A stretch of DNA of 64,000 bases from Patiria pectinifera (taxonomy: Eukaryota; Echinodermata; Asteroidea; Valvatida; Asterinidae): assembly GCA_029964075.1 (NCBI GenBank), contig CM057130.1:8060001-8124000 (forward strand), given 5' to 3'. Below are positions 22,517 to 34,053 of this stretch, piece by piece (the first letter of the stretch is position 1; the number at the start of each line of letters is the position of its first letter). The notes below the pieces were generated by a model. The model had not been told where the DNA came from and searched no databases. It saw nothing but the letters and a program-made list of their open reading frames with translations. A program made the translations under genes and the position numbers.

Positions 22517-22850
22517 GTCTGCCAAATTCCCCAGAATTACTCAAAATACACTAAACACTAAAAATCACATGCAGTTGTTGTTGTATTGCCAAGGCTCAAA
22601 TTACAAACACATCTATAGTCACATAAAGATGTTATGAAATTGTGTAAATTTCAGGCAAAATACGGTGCGCGTCACGCTGAAGTCTGGTTCCCAGTGAACC
22701 TAAGCACCTTGCCAGCACTGTCCATTATGCAGGGGTTTGTTTGAAAAAAAATTAAGCTTTTTAAAAACAAATGTACCATTTTTTTTCAAATTTGCTATGT
22801 TTTTCTGTCAAACCATTTTTTATAGAATTCTGCCAGAAATCTGCCCAAAA
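22517..22850 (+). repeat. duplicated upstream block of gene 3 (copy 1)
   Basis: From CCAAATTCCCCAGAATTACTC to AATTCTGCCAGAAATC this matches 27288-27620 in the gene 3-4 interval. In this copy it leads straight on to the CTCF-like motif of gene 3 at 22982. Confidence 0.8.
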
Positions 22851-22981
22851 AAATCCACTGTCAAATTTTCTGTTAATTATCCCACTTTTTTTTTACAAAA
22901 AAAATATGTCAAAGTTAGCCGAAAATCGGCTAAAACGGTCACCATTTACATGTATGGCAATGCGCGCGTTTCCCAAAATAT

Positions 22982-23044
22982 CACGAGAGGGCGCTCAATC
23001 GTGGGAACTGCAAAACTACCGCGCAGGGTTTTGAAAAAAGGCAG
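22982..23044 (+). promoter_or_regulatory. array gene 3: CTCF-like motif and putative non-coding first exon
   Basis: CACGAGAGGGCGC at 22982-22994 is followed 50 bases later by AGGCAG|GTTAGT. The acceptor TACTATTACTCTACAACAG ends at 24097, 65 bases before the start codon. Confidence 0.55.
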
Positions 23045-23270
23045 GTTAGTTTGTTTTTGTGCCTTCAAATTTCATGATTTAACTTTTAAGCAATCATTTT
23101 AGAACAACGTAGACTTAAGACGGCGGAGACAAAGTTAACGAAATGCAGGCCTTCCAATGATTGTTGCTTTTTACTTTAACGTGGGCAGAATTTTTGCCGA
23201 TTCGTAAAGAGTACAGTCAGACAGTAAACTCCGGCTAAGTAGACGGCACTCTCGGGACTCTAGCCCGACT

Positions 23271-23337
23271 GCGTCTGGCCGTACAGTACTATCGCAGTAC
23301 TGTACTGTATGTACTGTACTGTAGTACGGCCAGACGC
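23271..23337. repeat. hairpin rich in GTACTGTACTGTA
   Basis: GCGTCTGGCCGTACAGTACT and its near complement flank an alternating TACTGTAC core. It could fold into a long stem. Its origin is unknown. Confidence 0.6.
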
Positions 23338-23500
23338 GCAATGCTTCTCCACAGACTGATTTTTTTTTCACTGTGATGTAGCGATTTTGCTACAGATTTT
23401 GATCGAGATTAATTATCTTCTCGTCCATGGACAATTTTGGAAATTGTTCATTTTTCATTTCAGTAGGTTGGTAAGTTGTATGATCCAAGTATCTGTTTAA

Positions 23501-23733
23501 ATAATGAAGGGTTTGCGGAAACACCATGTGCGAATAATTTCTCAACTAAGAGAATGGTTCTGAAGAGAACCAGAGGTGTAAACTCGACGTTCCGGTCAGT
23601 ATGCTCTGACCGTCTTCAGGAGAGTGCCTAAACTCTGACCAGAACGTCGAGTTTACACCTCTGGTTCTCTTCAGAACCATTCTCTTAGTTGAGAAATTAT
23701 TCGCACATGGTGTTTCCGCAAACCCTTCATTAT
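23501..23733. mobile_element. palindromic MITE, GTCGAGTTTACACCTCTGG family
   Basis: The arms of roughly 100 bases (ATAATGAAGGGTTTGCGGAA to ACGTTCCGGTCAG and the inverse) are almost perfect, with a short spacer. One arm plus right flank recurs at 56252-56405. It lies within the 5' intron of array gene 3. Confidence 0.85.
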
Positions 23734-24162
23734 TTAGTATCTCCACCATGCAAAGCCTCAAAGCTTACTTAAGTATCTGTTTGCCCTTTGCTTTTCTTTT
23801 TATCAATATGGTGTGTTTTTGTAAAAGCAGCAGAACGCTATGCCCCAAGCTATAACATGTACATGTATAAACACTTATTCAAATGGGCCATGCTTTGTTG
23901 ACCATAAACTTGAAAAAAATTGACTCCATGGCAAACTTTTGGTGGCGCACTGCATTGTGAATCACCTGAATTCAGCAGATGTGTATGTTACAAAACTTGC
24001 CACTTCTGACCCAGGTAGTTTGACTTGCCGGAGTGGTTTGAGCTGTACTATTTTCATTTTAATGATCATTTTGTTTTGTACTATTACTCTACAACAGCTA
24101 GCTTGGCCTGATACCTCTACCCCTTGCTGAAGTGTCTCATTTAAGAGTGAGCAACAATCACC

Positions 24163-24296
24163 ATGGAAGTAGCCAGCGGCAGCATGATCTTGCATCCTGA
24201 CTTGGCCAACGAACTCAGGGGCTTGCTTGAATCCAGTCGTTTTGAGACAGCCGGTGCCTTCTTGAAACATCTTTTTGCTTTGGAGGAGCAGCACAG
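24163..24296 (+). CDS. array gene 3, coding exon 1
   Basis: 134 nt starting CAATCACCATGG. The peptide is MEVASGSMILHPDLANEL and FLKHLFALEEQHR. An unusual Arg replaces the Gly of ESSGF found in all other copies. The donor is CACAG|GTACTA, phase 2. This copy lacks the seven-codon upstream frame seen in genes 4-7. Confidence 0.92.
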
Positions 24297-24605
24297 GTAC
24301 TAGATGTTAAAACGCTTTATTTCTCTAATTCCAGAGGGCCAGCCTAGTGCCCTCCTCATGCCCATCTCATGCACTGAGTGATGGACAGAATGTCTCAGAC
24401 GTGTTGCCACAAAAAGACTTGCAGTGAATAGTCATTCTGGATCATTTGAATAGAATTTTTGTGTGTGCTCTGTACAGCTTAGTGTCCTCTAAATTTCTCA
24501 CTGAATGTCAAGTACAACTTTACTCGGCTTGCCTATTCTTGTTTTGATAGATCTTAAGACTTCACTTGTTTTGTTTTTTTCAAATGTTTCGACTTTTCTT
24601 TTCAG

Positions 24606-25839
24606 ATCCCGAAAGAGTTTGTCAACAGAGTTGGAATGGGATGACGATTTTAACATCAAGCAAGCTTTAGGTCTAGTTGCTGCACAGCCACCAAAAACTG
24701 CTTCAGTTGGAGTTCAAGCGAAACTGTGCAGTTGCAGCGACAAGGTCATCGTTCAGACATTACGTGGAAGAAGTGCCGTCAGGCTGTTTGATAAGATTCA
24801 GAGAGGGGATCTCCAAGATGAAACATCTGACTCTGAGGGAGTTGATCAGTCCAACTCTGACGGTGTCGATCAGTCTGACTCTGATAACAGTGATGGTGAG
24901 GAAATGGAGGAAGAAGTCAATCACAACAGTAGGAAGAGAAAACAAAAAAGTAAGACTGTAAAAAGAAAACCAAAGCACAAAACTGTTCCTAAGAAGAAAA
25001 ACCAAAGAAAAGATGTCGATCAGTCTGACTCTGACGGTGTCGATCAGTCTGACTCTGATTACAGTCCTACCGAGGAGATGGAGGAAGAAGTCAATTACAA
25101 CAGTAGGAAGAGAAAACAAAAAAGTGAGACTGTGAAAGGAAAACCAATGCGCAAAACTGTTCCTAAGAAGAAAAACCTAAGAAAGGATGTCGATCGGTGT
25201 GACTCTGACGGTGTCGATCAGTCTGACTCTGATTACAGTCCTACTGAGGAGATGGAGGAAGAAGTCAGTTACAACAGTAGGAAGAGAAAACAAAAAAGTA
25301 AGACTGTGAAAGGAAAACCAAAGGACAAAACTGTTCCTAAGAAGAAAAAACAAGGAAAGGATGACCAGGAACCAGCCACTGTGAGCCAGCCAAAGACAAA
25401 AAGGAGAAAGCCTGATGAGGGAACAGAAAGTGTTGGCAAGCCGAAAAAGAAGACCGAAAAGTCTAAGGACAGAGCAACCCAACCAGAACAAGATCCCAAT
25501 TACACTGAAGAAATACCCGATTTATTTAAATTCGGAGGCATGGTGCACATTGTAAAGATCAAGGAACGCCCCCTTGTTTGCAAGTATTGTGGCAAAGCTT
25601 ACAGAACCGCGCGTGGATTGCAGTATCATACTTATAACCATACGGGTGAACAGCCCTTCAAATGTACACAGTGTGACAAGGCCTATACGGAAAAAAAATC
25701 ACTGATAGAACACGTATTAAGAGTTCATGATCACCCTGGCATTAAGCCCTACAAGTGCCGGCACTGTGATAAAAGTTTTGTGAAGAAACACACATTGAGA
25801 CTACACAATAGAGACAAACATCCGGGCCATGACATGTAG
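24606..25839 (+). CDS. array gene 3, long exon: 3-finger protein with triplicated acidic/basic linker
   Basis: With the first coding exon it encodes 455 residues. After the module core (SVGVQAKLCSCSDKVIV) comes a three-fold tandem repeat of 58 residues at 24841-25362. Each unit is acidic (VDQSDSDGVDQSDSDYS, EEMEEEV) and then basic (NSRKRKQKSKTVKGKPK, KTVPKKK). Three C2H2 fingers follow: CKYCGKAYRTARGLQYH, CTQCDKAYTEKKSLIEH and CRHCDKSFVKKHTLRLH. The alternating charge suggests a disordered linker with several nuclear localisation signals. A conserved 3' flank carries AATAAA at 26435. The frame is intact. Few fingers mean a short DNA site or protein-directed recruitment; its role is unknown. 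Confidence 0.92.
24841..25362 (+). repeat. 174-bp coding tandem repeat, three copies
   Basis: Copies start at 24841, 25015 and 25189, exactly 174 bases apart and in frame. The paralogues (genes 4-7) have a single copy, so the expansion is specific to gene 3. Confidence 0.9.
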
Positions 25840-26889
25840 AAGCATTAGTAAAATTGAAACTGCACATCAGAAAGACCTGGGCCGAGACCATAGCAGCATC
25901 TGTACTGCCACAAGTGTTGCATCGAAAATTCACAACTTGTCGCTTCAAAAAGACATATCATTGACCAGAGTAGAATATATGCCTCATGGAAACTTTGAAA
26001 TACTCTTATTTCTGCATAGTTTTTTTAGGTTCTCCATTCTTATTTGGGGAAGGATGGGAATTTTTATTTGTCACCAAAAAAAAATGACCAAAAAAAAGAC
26101 TAAATATTTTTACATTCACTTTGTCGTGTTAACAAAAGAATGTTGAAAAATCAGATTTTTTTAAAGCCAGAGTTCTGATTGTAATCGTTTCCCTCTCTTC
26201 TTTAAACCTATTCCATTTAAATTTGAAAAATGTTGATTTGTTACTTAACTTTGTGAAGTCAATAATAATTCCTTTGCCCCCCCCCCCCTCCTCTTTTCCT
26301 TGAAGGTGACTTGAAAGTTGCCCGGAAAAAAAATGGGAAGCCTCAAATCAATTGCAAATGACTTGTTGTTATTAACTGTAAAACTTGTCTTATTTCCAAA
26401 ATTTCATAACGATCATGGCATGTGAAAGAGGTCAAATAAACATGTCAAACTGTGAAATCTGTGAAAGCGATGGGTATGCTCAAGTGTTGACATGATGCAC
26501 ACTTTCATCAGTTCAGTGCGTTACATCCCACACTTGCAATCAGCTAAATGAGATCAAAGGTGCTGATTGCAGGCATAAATCTAAATAAATCTATGCCACT
26601 GCGGATATATATGTGTGCGGTTTCCCATATGGTGTTGGAATTTGCCATGATGGGTATGATTCCTAGTAAATTATGCATGGGAGCTGGGCAATAAGGTGAT
26701 CAACTAGTACTAAGTAGATAATACCCTGAACCCCGCGCTAACTTTCAAGTAAAAAGGGCATATTTTTCAATAAAGAAAACCAACAAAAACCCTCATCATT
26801 CTTTTATTTGGGAAAAAAAAGGAACCCAGACGACCGAGAGAGATGAAGTTTGCAAGCCCCCCCCCCCCCAAAAAAATCCCAGGAATTTG
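25840..26889. other. 3' UTR and flank of array gene 3
   Basis: It shares stretches with the 3' flank of gene 4, for example GTGTTGCATCGAAAATTCACAA. AATAAA is at 26435-26440. No other gene was seen. Confidence 0.5.
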
Positions 26890-27000
26890 TAAAACCCGGG
26901 CTTCGATTCAGCTGCGGCTTTGACGCACTCTGGCTTCCTCTTTGATTTCAAAATCGAGTGGAAATATTTGAAATGTTTGTCTCGTTAGACTAGTGTGTGC
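26890..27000 (+). repeat. duplicated flank block (partner at 37573-37690)
   Basis: GCTTCGATTCAGCTGCGGCTTT and TCCTCTTTGATTTCAAAATC recur upstream of gene 5, marking the boundary of the tandem duplication unit. Confidence 0.7.
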
Positions 27001-27100
27001 ATATCAAAAGTCTGTCAGATTTATCAAAATGAAAAATAGACTTGGAATTAGCTGTTGCAAATTGCTTACCAACCAAAAGGACCTATGGTATAAATGCAAA

Positions 27101-27268
27101 AAAAATAGTTGGTGGCCTGACGTTTCGACCCTAGCAGAGTCTTTCTCGAAGGCTAAATGACAAGACTATAAACATAAACAGGTACATGTATATGTTTATA
27201 GTCTTGTCATTTAGCCTTCGAGAAAGACTCTGCTAGGGTCGAAACGTCAGGCCACTAACTATTTTTTT
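27101..27268. mobile_element. palindromic MITE bounded by TGGCCTGACGTTTCGACCC
   Basis: The two arms of about 75 bases (CCTAGCAGAGTCTTTCTCGA and the inverse) are nearly perfect with a short spacer. AGATTTATCAAAAT occurs on both sides (27016 and 27269), a likely relic of the insertion event. Confidence 0.85.
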
Positions 27269-27287
27269 AGATTTATCAAAATTGTGC

Positions 27288-27620
27288 CAAATTCCCCAGA
27301 ATTACTCGAAATACACTATAAACACCTAAAATCACATGCAGATTGGTAGTATTGCCTCAATTAAGATTCAAATTTATACATAAACAATCTAGTCACAAAA
27401 AGATGTTGTGAAATTATTGGTAAATATCGGGCTAAAAGCGGATCCGGCCATGACGAAGTCCGTTTCCCAGTGAACCTGAGCACCTAGACCAGCCAACCTG
27501 TCCCATAATGCAAGGGTTTGTTTGAAAGGATTGAAACTTTTTCAAACAAATGTACACTTTTTGGTTCAAATTTGCTGTTTTCTGTCAAATAACCATTTTT
27601 GAGGAATTCTGCCAGAAATC
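27288..27620 (+). repeat. duplicated upstream block (copy 2), cut by a pogo-like transposon
   Basis: It matches 22517-22850 up to AATTCTGCCAGAAATC and then switches abruptly to transposase sequence. The part that should continue to a CTCF-like motif for gene 4 is missing. Confidence 0.75.
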
Positions 27621-28106
27621 CGTGAGATCGCCGGCGAAATGGCCCGGATCTTGTGCAGCGAGGATCAAGAGCGCAAGTGCCGGTTCACAGACTTCGTACC
27701 AGGACGGCACTGGTACTACAACTTCCTCACAAGATGGAAGAATATCATAAGACCGAGGAGGCCAAGCAGACTGGATCACCGTAGGGCAGAAATGTCCAGA
27801 AGATCAATTTTAGAGGCGTACTTAGGGAAACTTTTAGTACAACCTGCGTGATTGTCCTGCCCAGATATACAACGTCGATGAAACAGGAATCACGAGAGAT
27901 CACAAGCCACCGAAATCTCTGGGGCCGAGCCAAGGGGCATTCGATCAATGCTGTCTCGTGTGGACGGGATGCCATGGGAAATCGGCTCAAGCCATACATC
28001 ATCTTCAAGGGGGCAAGGGTTCGACAAGAGTGGACGGAGGGGACTTAATTTGTCAGGGACAGGTTATAATGCCACAAAGACCGACTGGAGCAACAGTGCC
28101 ACATTT
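27612..28106 (+). mobile_element. pogo/Tigger-like transposase, 5' part
   Basis: It encodes a CENP-B-type helix-turn-helix region (EIREIAGEMARIL, GRHWYYNFLTRWKNI) and then IYNVDETGI, the typical first catalytic Asp context of DDE_1 transposases, and YNATKTDWSNSATFL. At least one frameshift and an in-frame stop separate these, so the gene is dead. The foldback element at 28107-29944 interrupts it. Confidence 0.75.
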
Positions 28107-29944
28107 CTATGGAACGCCAAAGCCGCCTTCTATAGTTCGATTTCATTCCATAATCAATTTCATTGTTCCATTCGGCGATTTCATCATTCCATTCGGCAAT
28201 TTAATCATTCCATTCGGCGATTTCATCATTCCATTCGGCGATTCCATCATTCCATTCGGCGATTCCATCATTCCATTCGGCGATTCCATCATTCCATTCG
28301 GCGATTCCATCATTCCATTCGGCGATTCCATCATTCCATTCGGCAATTTCATCATTCCATTCGGCGATTCCATAATTCCATTCGGCGTTCATCCTTTCAT
28401 TCGTCTATTTCGCATTTGATTTAGCCATTCCACATTTCATTCAGTATTTGCCTTTTGCACTTCATGTTATTTCGCTTTTCATGCAGCCATTTCGCATTTC
28501 ATGCAGCTATTCCGTATTTCATTCGGTCTGGCAGCGTCCATCCGTACGGAAGCGTTAAAGGGACATAAGACAAAGTTAAAAAAAGGTCTTAATTATGACT
28601 TATTATTAAGTCATTGTTATGACATATCTTTTAATAATGACTATTAAGTCATAATTATGATATATATCATAATTACGACTTAGTAATTGTTAAATCATAA
28701 TTATGACTTATATCTCATAATTATGACTTATTATTAAGTCTTATTTATGACTTATATGTTACAATAATGACTTAATACTAAGTCGTAATTATAAGATATA
28801 AGTCATGACTTAATAATAAGTCATTATTATAAGATATAAGTCATAAATATGACTTAATAATAAGTCATAATTATGAGATATAAGTCATAATTATGATTTA
28901 ACAATTACTAAGTCGTAATTATGAGATATACATGTATATCATAATTATTACTTAACACTAAGTCATTATTATAAGATATAAGTCATAACAATGACTTAAT
29001 AATAAGTCCTACTTTTTTCTTTCTTTTTTTACTTTGTGTTATTGCCTTTAACGCTTCCGTACGGATGGACGCTGCCAGACCGAATGAAATATGGAATAGC
29101 TGCATGAAATGCGAAATAGCTGCATGGAATGCGAAATGCAGAATAGCATGAAGTGCAAAAGGGGCGAAATTGCTGAATAAAATGTAGAATGGCTAAATCA
29201 AATGCGAAATAAACGAATGAAAGGATGAACGCCAAATGGAGTGATGACTCGCCGAATGGAATGATGAAATCGCCGAATGGAATGATGGAATCGCCGAATG
29301 GAATGATGAAATCGCCGAATGGAATGATGAAATCGCCGAATGGAATGATGAAATCGCCGAATGGAATGATGAAATTGATTAATGGAATGATGAAATCGCC
29401 GAATGGAATGATGGACTCGCCGAATGGAATGATGAAATCGCCGAATGGAATGATGAAATCGCCGAATGGAATGATGGAATTGCCGAATGGAATGATGAAA
29501 TCGCCAAATGGAATGATGAAATCGCCGAATGGAATGATGAAATTGATTAATGGAATGATGAAATCGCCGAATGGAATGATGAAATCGCCGAATGGAATGA
29601 TGAAATCGCCGAATGGAATGATGAAATCGCCGAATGGAATGATGAAATCGCCGAATGGAATGATGAAATCGCCGAATGGAATGATGGAATTGCCGAATGG
29701 AATGATGAAATCGCCAAATGGAATGATGAAATCGCCGAATGGAATGATGAAATTGGAATGATGAAATCGCCGAATGGAATGATGAAATCGCCGAATGGAA
29801 TGATGGAATTGCCAAATTGAATGATGAAATCGCCGAATGAAATGATGGAATCGCCAAATGAAATGATGGAATCGCCGAATGGAATGATGAAATTGATTAT
29901 GGAATGAAATCGAACTACAGAAGGCGGCTTTGGCGTTCCATACA
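28107..29944. mobile_element. foldback (TU-like) element, 1.84 kb, inserted in the transposase
   Basis: The ends TATGGAACGCCAAAGCCGCC and its inverse begin long inverted arms. Each arm carries 21-bp tandem repeats (CATTCCATTCGGCGATTTCAT), about 12 on the left (28143-28400) and about 31 inverted on the right (29225-29900). Single-copy arm segments (28400-28562, 29048-29225) and an AT-rich palindromic centre follow. CATTTC lies on both sides as a short target duplication. Peptide-repeat reading frames here are artefacts. The architecture matches foldback transposons such as sea-urchin TU elements. Confidence 0.8.
28563..29040. repeat. AT-rich palindromic core of the foldback element
   Basis: CATAATTATGACTTA and TTATTAAGTCATAATTATGA recur in both orientations throughout. 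The whole core is roughly its own reverse complement. Confidence 0.8.
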
Positions 29945-30975
29945 TTTCCCAATGGTTCAGGGGTCATTTCCTGCCACAAGTTGGATCAGTTAGGCCGCTT
30001 CTTCTGCTTTATGATGGTCATTCCACCCACATCAGCTTGCAGATTATTGAAGAGGCCCGGTTGGAAGGAGTTCACTTATTTGTCATCCCTCCAGTCCACA
30101 CACGTCGCACATCCTACAACCCGTTGACGTGGGCTGCTTTGCTCCTTTCAAGGCGGCAGGCCACCTACAACGGAGCAGTTCACAATTGGCTCCACAAGTG
30201 CAAGAACACAGGTCGCATTCTGGTTGAAGAAGACATCGCCTCGCTGGCATGCAAAGCTTACATGATGGGAATTAGCAGTGACAGTTTAGTATCATCCTTC
30301 AGATGCACTGGAATTTGCCCATTCAACCCTGACGTCGTGCTGAGCAAGCTCCCTGAGCAACCGGAGAGGGGAAGAAGTTTCCATCGTCTCCAGAAGTGCC
30401 CGAATGTTGACAGAGGAAGACGAATACCTCAAAGTTAAAAGTAATCAGGAGGCCGCAAATCGAAGGAGCCGACTCCGCAAGCAGCAGATCTAGCACTAGC
30501 AGCAGACCTCTTGGCACCAGCAGCAGACAACCTGGCACCAGCAGCAGACCACTTGGCAGCATCGTACGACGAGTCACCACCGACTGTCCCCCATGCCTCC
30601 GCCATTGTCGCCGCTAATCACACCGTCAATGCCCATACGGGCCACGTGCACGGCGCAACTGCCGTGCGCCGGTCGCAAGAGCCATCTACCAGCAGATGCT
30701 GCCCAAAGGCTTCTTCTCCCGACTCATCATCAGATGATGTGAGCGATGAGCTATGAGGACGACAACTGTGTTGTTTGCAACAGAAGATGGCCGAAAAATG
30801 TCAAGAAAACTGGAGGTCCAAAGATAATACTTTGGGCCCGATGCGACAAGTGCTTCAGCTGGGTTCACCTGAAGTACTGTTGCAACAGAGTGACGAAACC
30901 AACGATCGAAGAAGAATTTCTGTGTCCCATTTGCAGCGTTGGAACGAGGAAAAGGGAACTATAAATAACACGCAC
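29945..30975 (+). mobile_element. pogo/Tigger-like transposase, 3' part with PHD-like finger
   Basis: It resumes with FLPQVGSVRPLLLLYDGHST (second catalytic Asp), then LFVIPPVHTRRTSYNPL, where families normally read a QPLD-type motif, so the third Asp appears lost. Next come VSSFRCTGICPFNPDV, the usual DDE_1 C-terminal signature, and an Ala/Pro linker. After a frame change (30746-30964) it encodes CVVCNRR...WARCDKCFSWVHLKYCC...FLCPIC, a PHD-type Cys4-His-Cys3 pattern. It is a non-functional transposon fossil. Terminal repeats were not located. Confidence 0.75.
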
Positions 30976-31764
30976 ATGGTCACAAATATATGAACATTAT
31001 GTTTTAATAACTTCAGCGTACATGAAGATATTTTTAATTTTTTTTACTCTCCAGTATCGGTGGCAGAGTTAACCTGTTAACTTTCATAGGCCTAACTGTT
31101 TTTTAACCTATCAACTTTCGTAACTGTTTTTCTTTATTCGATTTGGTAGCTGGCAAAAGTGTATTGTTTGTCTGTATTGTCATTTGTAGGTATTGTAGGT
31201 CCTACCTCTTTTTTAAAAACATTTATTGAAGTTACTGGATATTATTATTATTATTTTTTTTAACAATATTGGACGAGCGTGCGTTCTTTTAACTGTTTAT
31301 TTTTTATTCATAAATACCTAAGACAGTTTACGCATTCCTATTGGTCGACAGCCCGTCACGTTGCCGGTCTTAAACGGATGATAAAGACATGGCTAGCTGG
31401 TCTTAAACACTTTTCCAGTGTCACAATAAAATGTGGACTCATAAAAATCCAGTGCCTCTTATCGTTTCATTGGTTGAACGTTCACAATCCTCACGTAGGC
31501 ATGCGCAACACTACCAGGAAGTCAGAATTTTATAGTTCTAAATTCTAAACGCAACGCGCCAGGTGCGTTCTGCGCGACATCGCGCAGAACATGATACGCG
31601 CGCGTCAATCTCCATAAAAGGGTTGTTTACATCTTACTCGCAAGCCGAACACTCCATTATTTTGCAAGAGGGATGTTTCAAAAAGCATAAAGTGAATTTG
31701 TTGAACAAAATCGGGATGTTTTGAACGAATTATATCATTTTTTCTTACCGAAAAGGTATTTATG
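30976..31764. other. AT-rich DNA after the transposon
   Basis: No gene was seen. The transposon's 3' end should lie here but no clear terminal repeat was found. GCGCGACATCGCGCAGAAC forms a short stem near 31580. Confidence 0.4.
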
Positions 31765-31935
31765 AATGGGAATAAATATGTGCTCCGTCGGTATTTATCA
31801 CTCTGTTTAAGACCACTTAGAGTCTGGGTGCTGATAATTACCCTCGCCTCCGGCTCGGGTAATTATCATCACCCAGACTCTAAGTGGTCTTAAACAGAGT
31901 GATAAAAACCTCCGAAGCACACATTTATTCCCTTA
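31765..31935. mobile_element. palindromic MITE, AATAAATATGTGCT family, copy 2
   Basis: A near-perfect hairpin: arms of about 80 bases (CACTCTGTTTAAGACCACTT, AGAGTCTGGGTGCTGATAAT and inverses) around CGCCTCCGGCTCG. The outer ends match the copy at 6241-6398. Confidence 0.85.
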
Positions 31936-32457
31936 TTTAGTTATTTAAGGGCATGTCTTTTTGCATTGCTATATTTTCTGTTTTCAAGGTTCAATGATTA
32001 AGAGATTTTCTTACTTTTCAACTGTTTTTAATGTTGTAGCCGTTTGTAAACTTGTAAACACCTAAAGATCCTTATTGTTTCCTGCATAAAATGAAATGCA
32101 ATAAAATGAAACTTTATTTTTCACGGCAAATTGTCGTCAGGGCAAATGATCGTCATAGGCCACCGTAGCATGGTACCAAACCAGTTCAGCCAATCGAATC
32201 CGCGGCGTGCACCGTACGCGTACCCGTACCACACCACGCGTTACGTTATGGGACAGTTTGACCATGTTGACCGTTTTGCGTAAGTAACTCCACGACATTT
32301 CTGTCGTACTCTCTGCATTTTTTTGTCATTTGTACTAAACCAAAAATGAATGACAGATAGTTTTTCTGGAGGGTGTTCAATCCGGCACTAACGTGTGTAA
32401 GTTTGAACAGAATCGGCTCTTGGAATTTGGATATTGAAGCAATTTGAACGGATGTCA

Positions 32458-32509
32458 AGCTGACATGCTCATATTCACTCACATGTGAATGAATATGAGC
32501 ATGTCAGCT
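32458..32509. repeat. 52-base palindrome with one mismatch
   Basis: The arms are AGCTGACATGCTCATATTCA and the inverse. It is flanked on the right by GGAGTTACTCAAGC, as are hairpins near 7600-7700. Confidence 0.75.
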
Positions 32510-32525
32510 GGAGTTACTCAAGCTA

Positions 32526-33757
32526 GTAGTAGTGTCGAGCGCAAAGTGAGTCCCCCGCGCAAGTTTAAACTTGCGCGCGCAAGTTTAAACCTGCGCGCAC
32601 GCAAGTTTAAACTTGCGCGCGCATTCATTTCCTTGCTACAAATTGCGCACGCATGTTTAAACTTGCGCACTGCATAGATTTTCCCGGCCACGAATACAGA
32701 GCCGCTAAACTATTTTGCCCCTGGGTATACTCATGCAGATATGTAGCATTATTTTTAAAGCAGATTTTTTTCTCCGATCACTGAGCTTAGGGAGACAATG
32801 CCTTAATGCCTTTTTTTGAAACATTTGATTAAATTCATTAATTAAATGATTTGCCAATGTATTTACTTTTTAAAATAATTACCATTTTATTTGCATAGCG
32901 TTTTTAAGTTGTAAACATTTTTTAATATGAATTATTGAGCCTGAAATAAAAAATATTTGTTAAAGTAATACATTTAATTAATTAATTAAATTAGTAATGC
33001 ATTCATTAATTTTTTTTCAAATTATGCATTTTTGAAGTGTACACAGCGCTCGAAATGTTATGCAAGTATTTCTAAAAACAATATGAATTATTGTACCGTA
33101 CAATTTATTAATTGTTAAATTAATTAGTATTTTTTTAAGAGTAAGTACTTCTTAATTGTAGAATACATAAGCATTTTAAAAATAATGTAAATGATTAGTA
33201 TAATGTCAAAACTTGAACAATTGAAGGGATCATAATCATTCTTTTTACGTAAACAGCGGGTTTTACACCTAGGAAATTATGATTTATTTACATTCAAGAA
33301 TATAAATAAAATGCTAATTAGGTTTACAAAGCAAAAAACTTGAAGCTGGTCTTTTTGAACAACTCCAGTACACTTTCCAAGCAATCGCCGTGTGCTTAAG
33401 TTGATTGCTTAATTGCCCGGTCCCCTCCCTGGCCCCGCCCCCACGTACCCTTAAACAACTTCTCTGATAAGCACTGCTAAATCGCAATGTTTCTTTTCAT
33501 TGACGCTAATTGAATTCCCCTTTTTATTTATTTCTTTATTCATTCATTTATTCCATTATTTCTCCATGTACTTGTGTTTTGAAAAAAAAAATCTTCATCA
33601 ATGAAAATCCTGCCCGCAAAAGAAGGTTGCGATCGCCTTTGCGCAAGTTTGGCGCGGTGTAATTTGCGTGCTTCAGGAGTCCCTCGCACAAGTTTAAACT
33701 TGCGCGCGCAAGTTTAAACTTGCGTGGGGGACTCAAATTGCGCCCGACAGTAGTGAT
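32526..33757. mobile_element. 1.2-kb AT-rich element with CGCAAGTTTAAACTTGCG terminal repeats
   Basis: The left end (TAGTAGTGTCGAGCGCAAAG, then several CGCAAGTTTAAACTTGCG units) is inverted at the right end. The interior is very AT-rich with no transposase. It is an unclassified non-autonomous DNA transposon upstream of array gene 4. Confidence 0.7.
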
Positions 33758-34029
33758 ACGATCACCAAGTCAATATTGAAGTATTTACTGAAAAAAACAC
33801 TAGGAATTTTTCAGACCAGTCTCATGCAGTTTGTGCACCGGGTGACAAGTGATGGCCAGATATGGGAATCTTTCCTGTATATGCACCCTTGTCTTCACTT
33901 CGGATCATTAAAATAGAAATGCAATTTGCAAACTATCTTTGCATAAATGTTCATTCACATAGCCCACATTCAAGATGTTTAATATTGTAGAAATTTCTCT
34001 CCTACAGTATTGTACAACCGCCCCTGCTG

Positions 34030-34053
34030 ATGTATCCAGTTTGGCTGAAGTGA
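34030..34053 (+). promoter_or_regulatory. array gene 4: in-frame seven-codon upstream reading frame
   Basis: ATG to TGA encodes MYPVWLK and ends 12 bases before the main start, in the same frame. Genes 5-7 have it at exactly the same distance. It follows a CTCTCCTACAG acceptor at 33997-34007. Confidence 0.55.

Noticed and set aside
22737-23102. 121-codon plus-strand frame near gene 3's motif
   Set aside because: Low-complexity Phe/Lys composition from AT-rich DNA. It runs across the motif and the predicted leader donor, so it is chance.
28143-29861. Long reading frames with IIPFGDF, HHSIRRF and MMKSPNG peptide repeats on both strands
   Set aside because: They are six-frame translations of a 21-bp satellite in a foldback element. 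All frames are open because the period is a multiple of three.
28143-29900. CRISPR-like regularly spaced repeats
   Set aside because: The units are head-to-tail without unique spacers, and the DNA is animal with introns.
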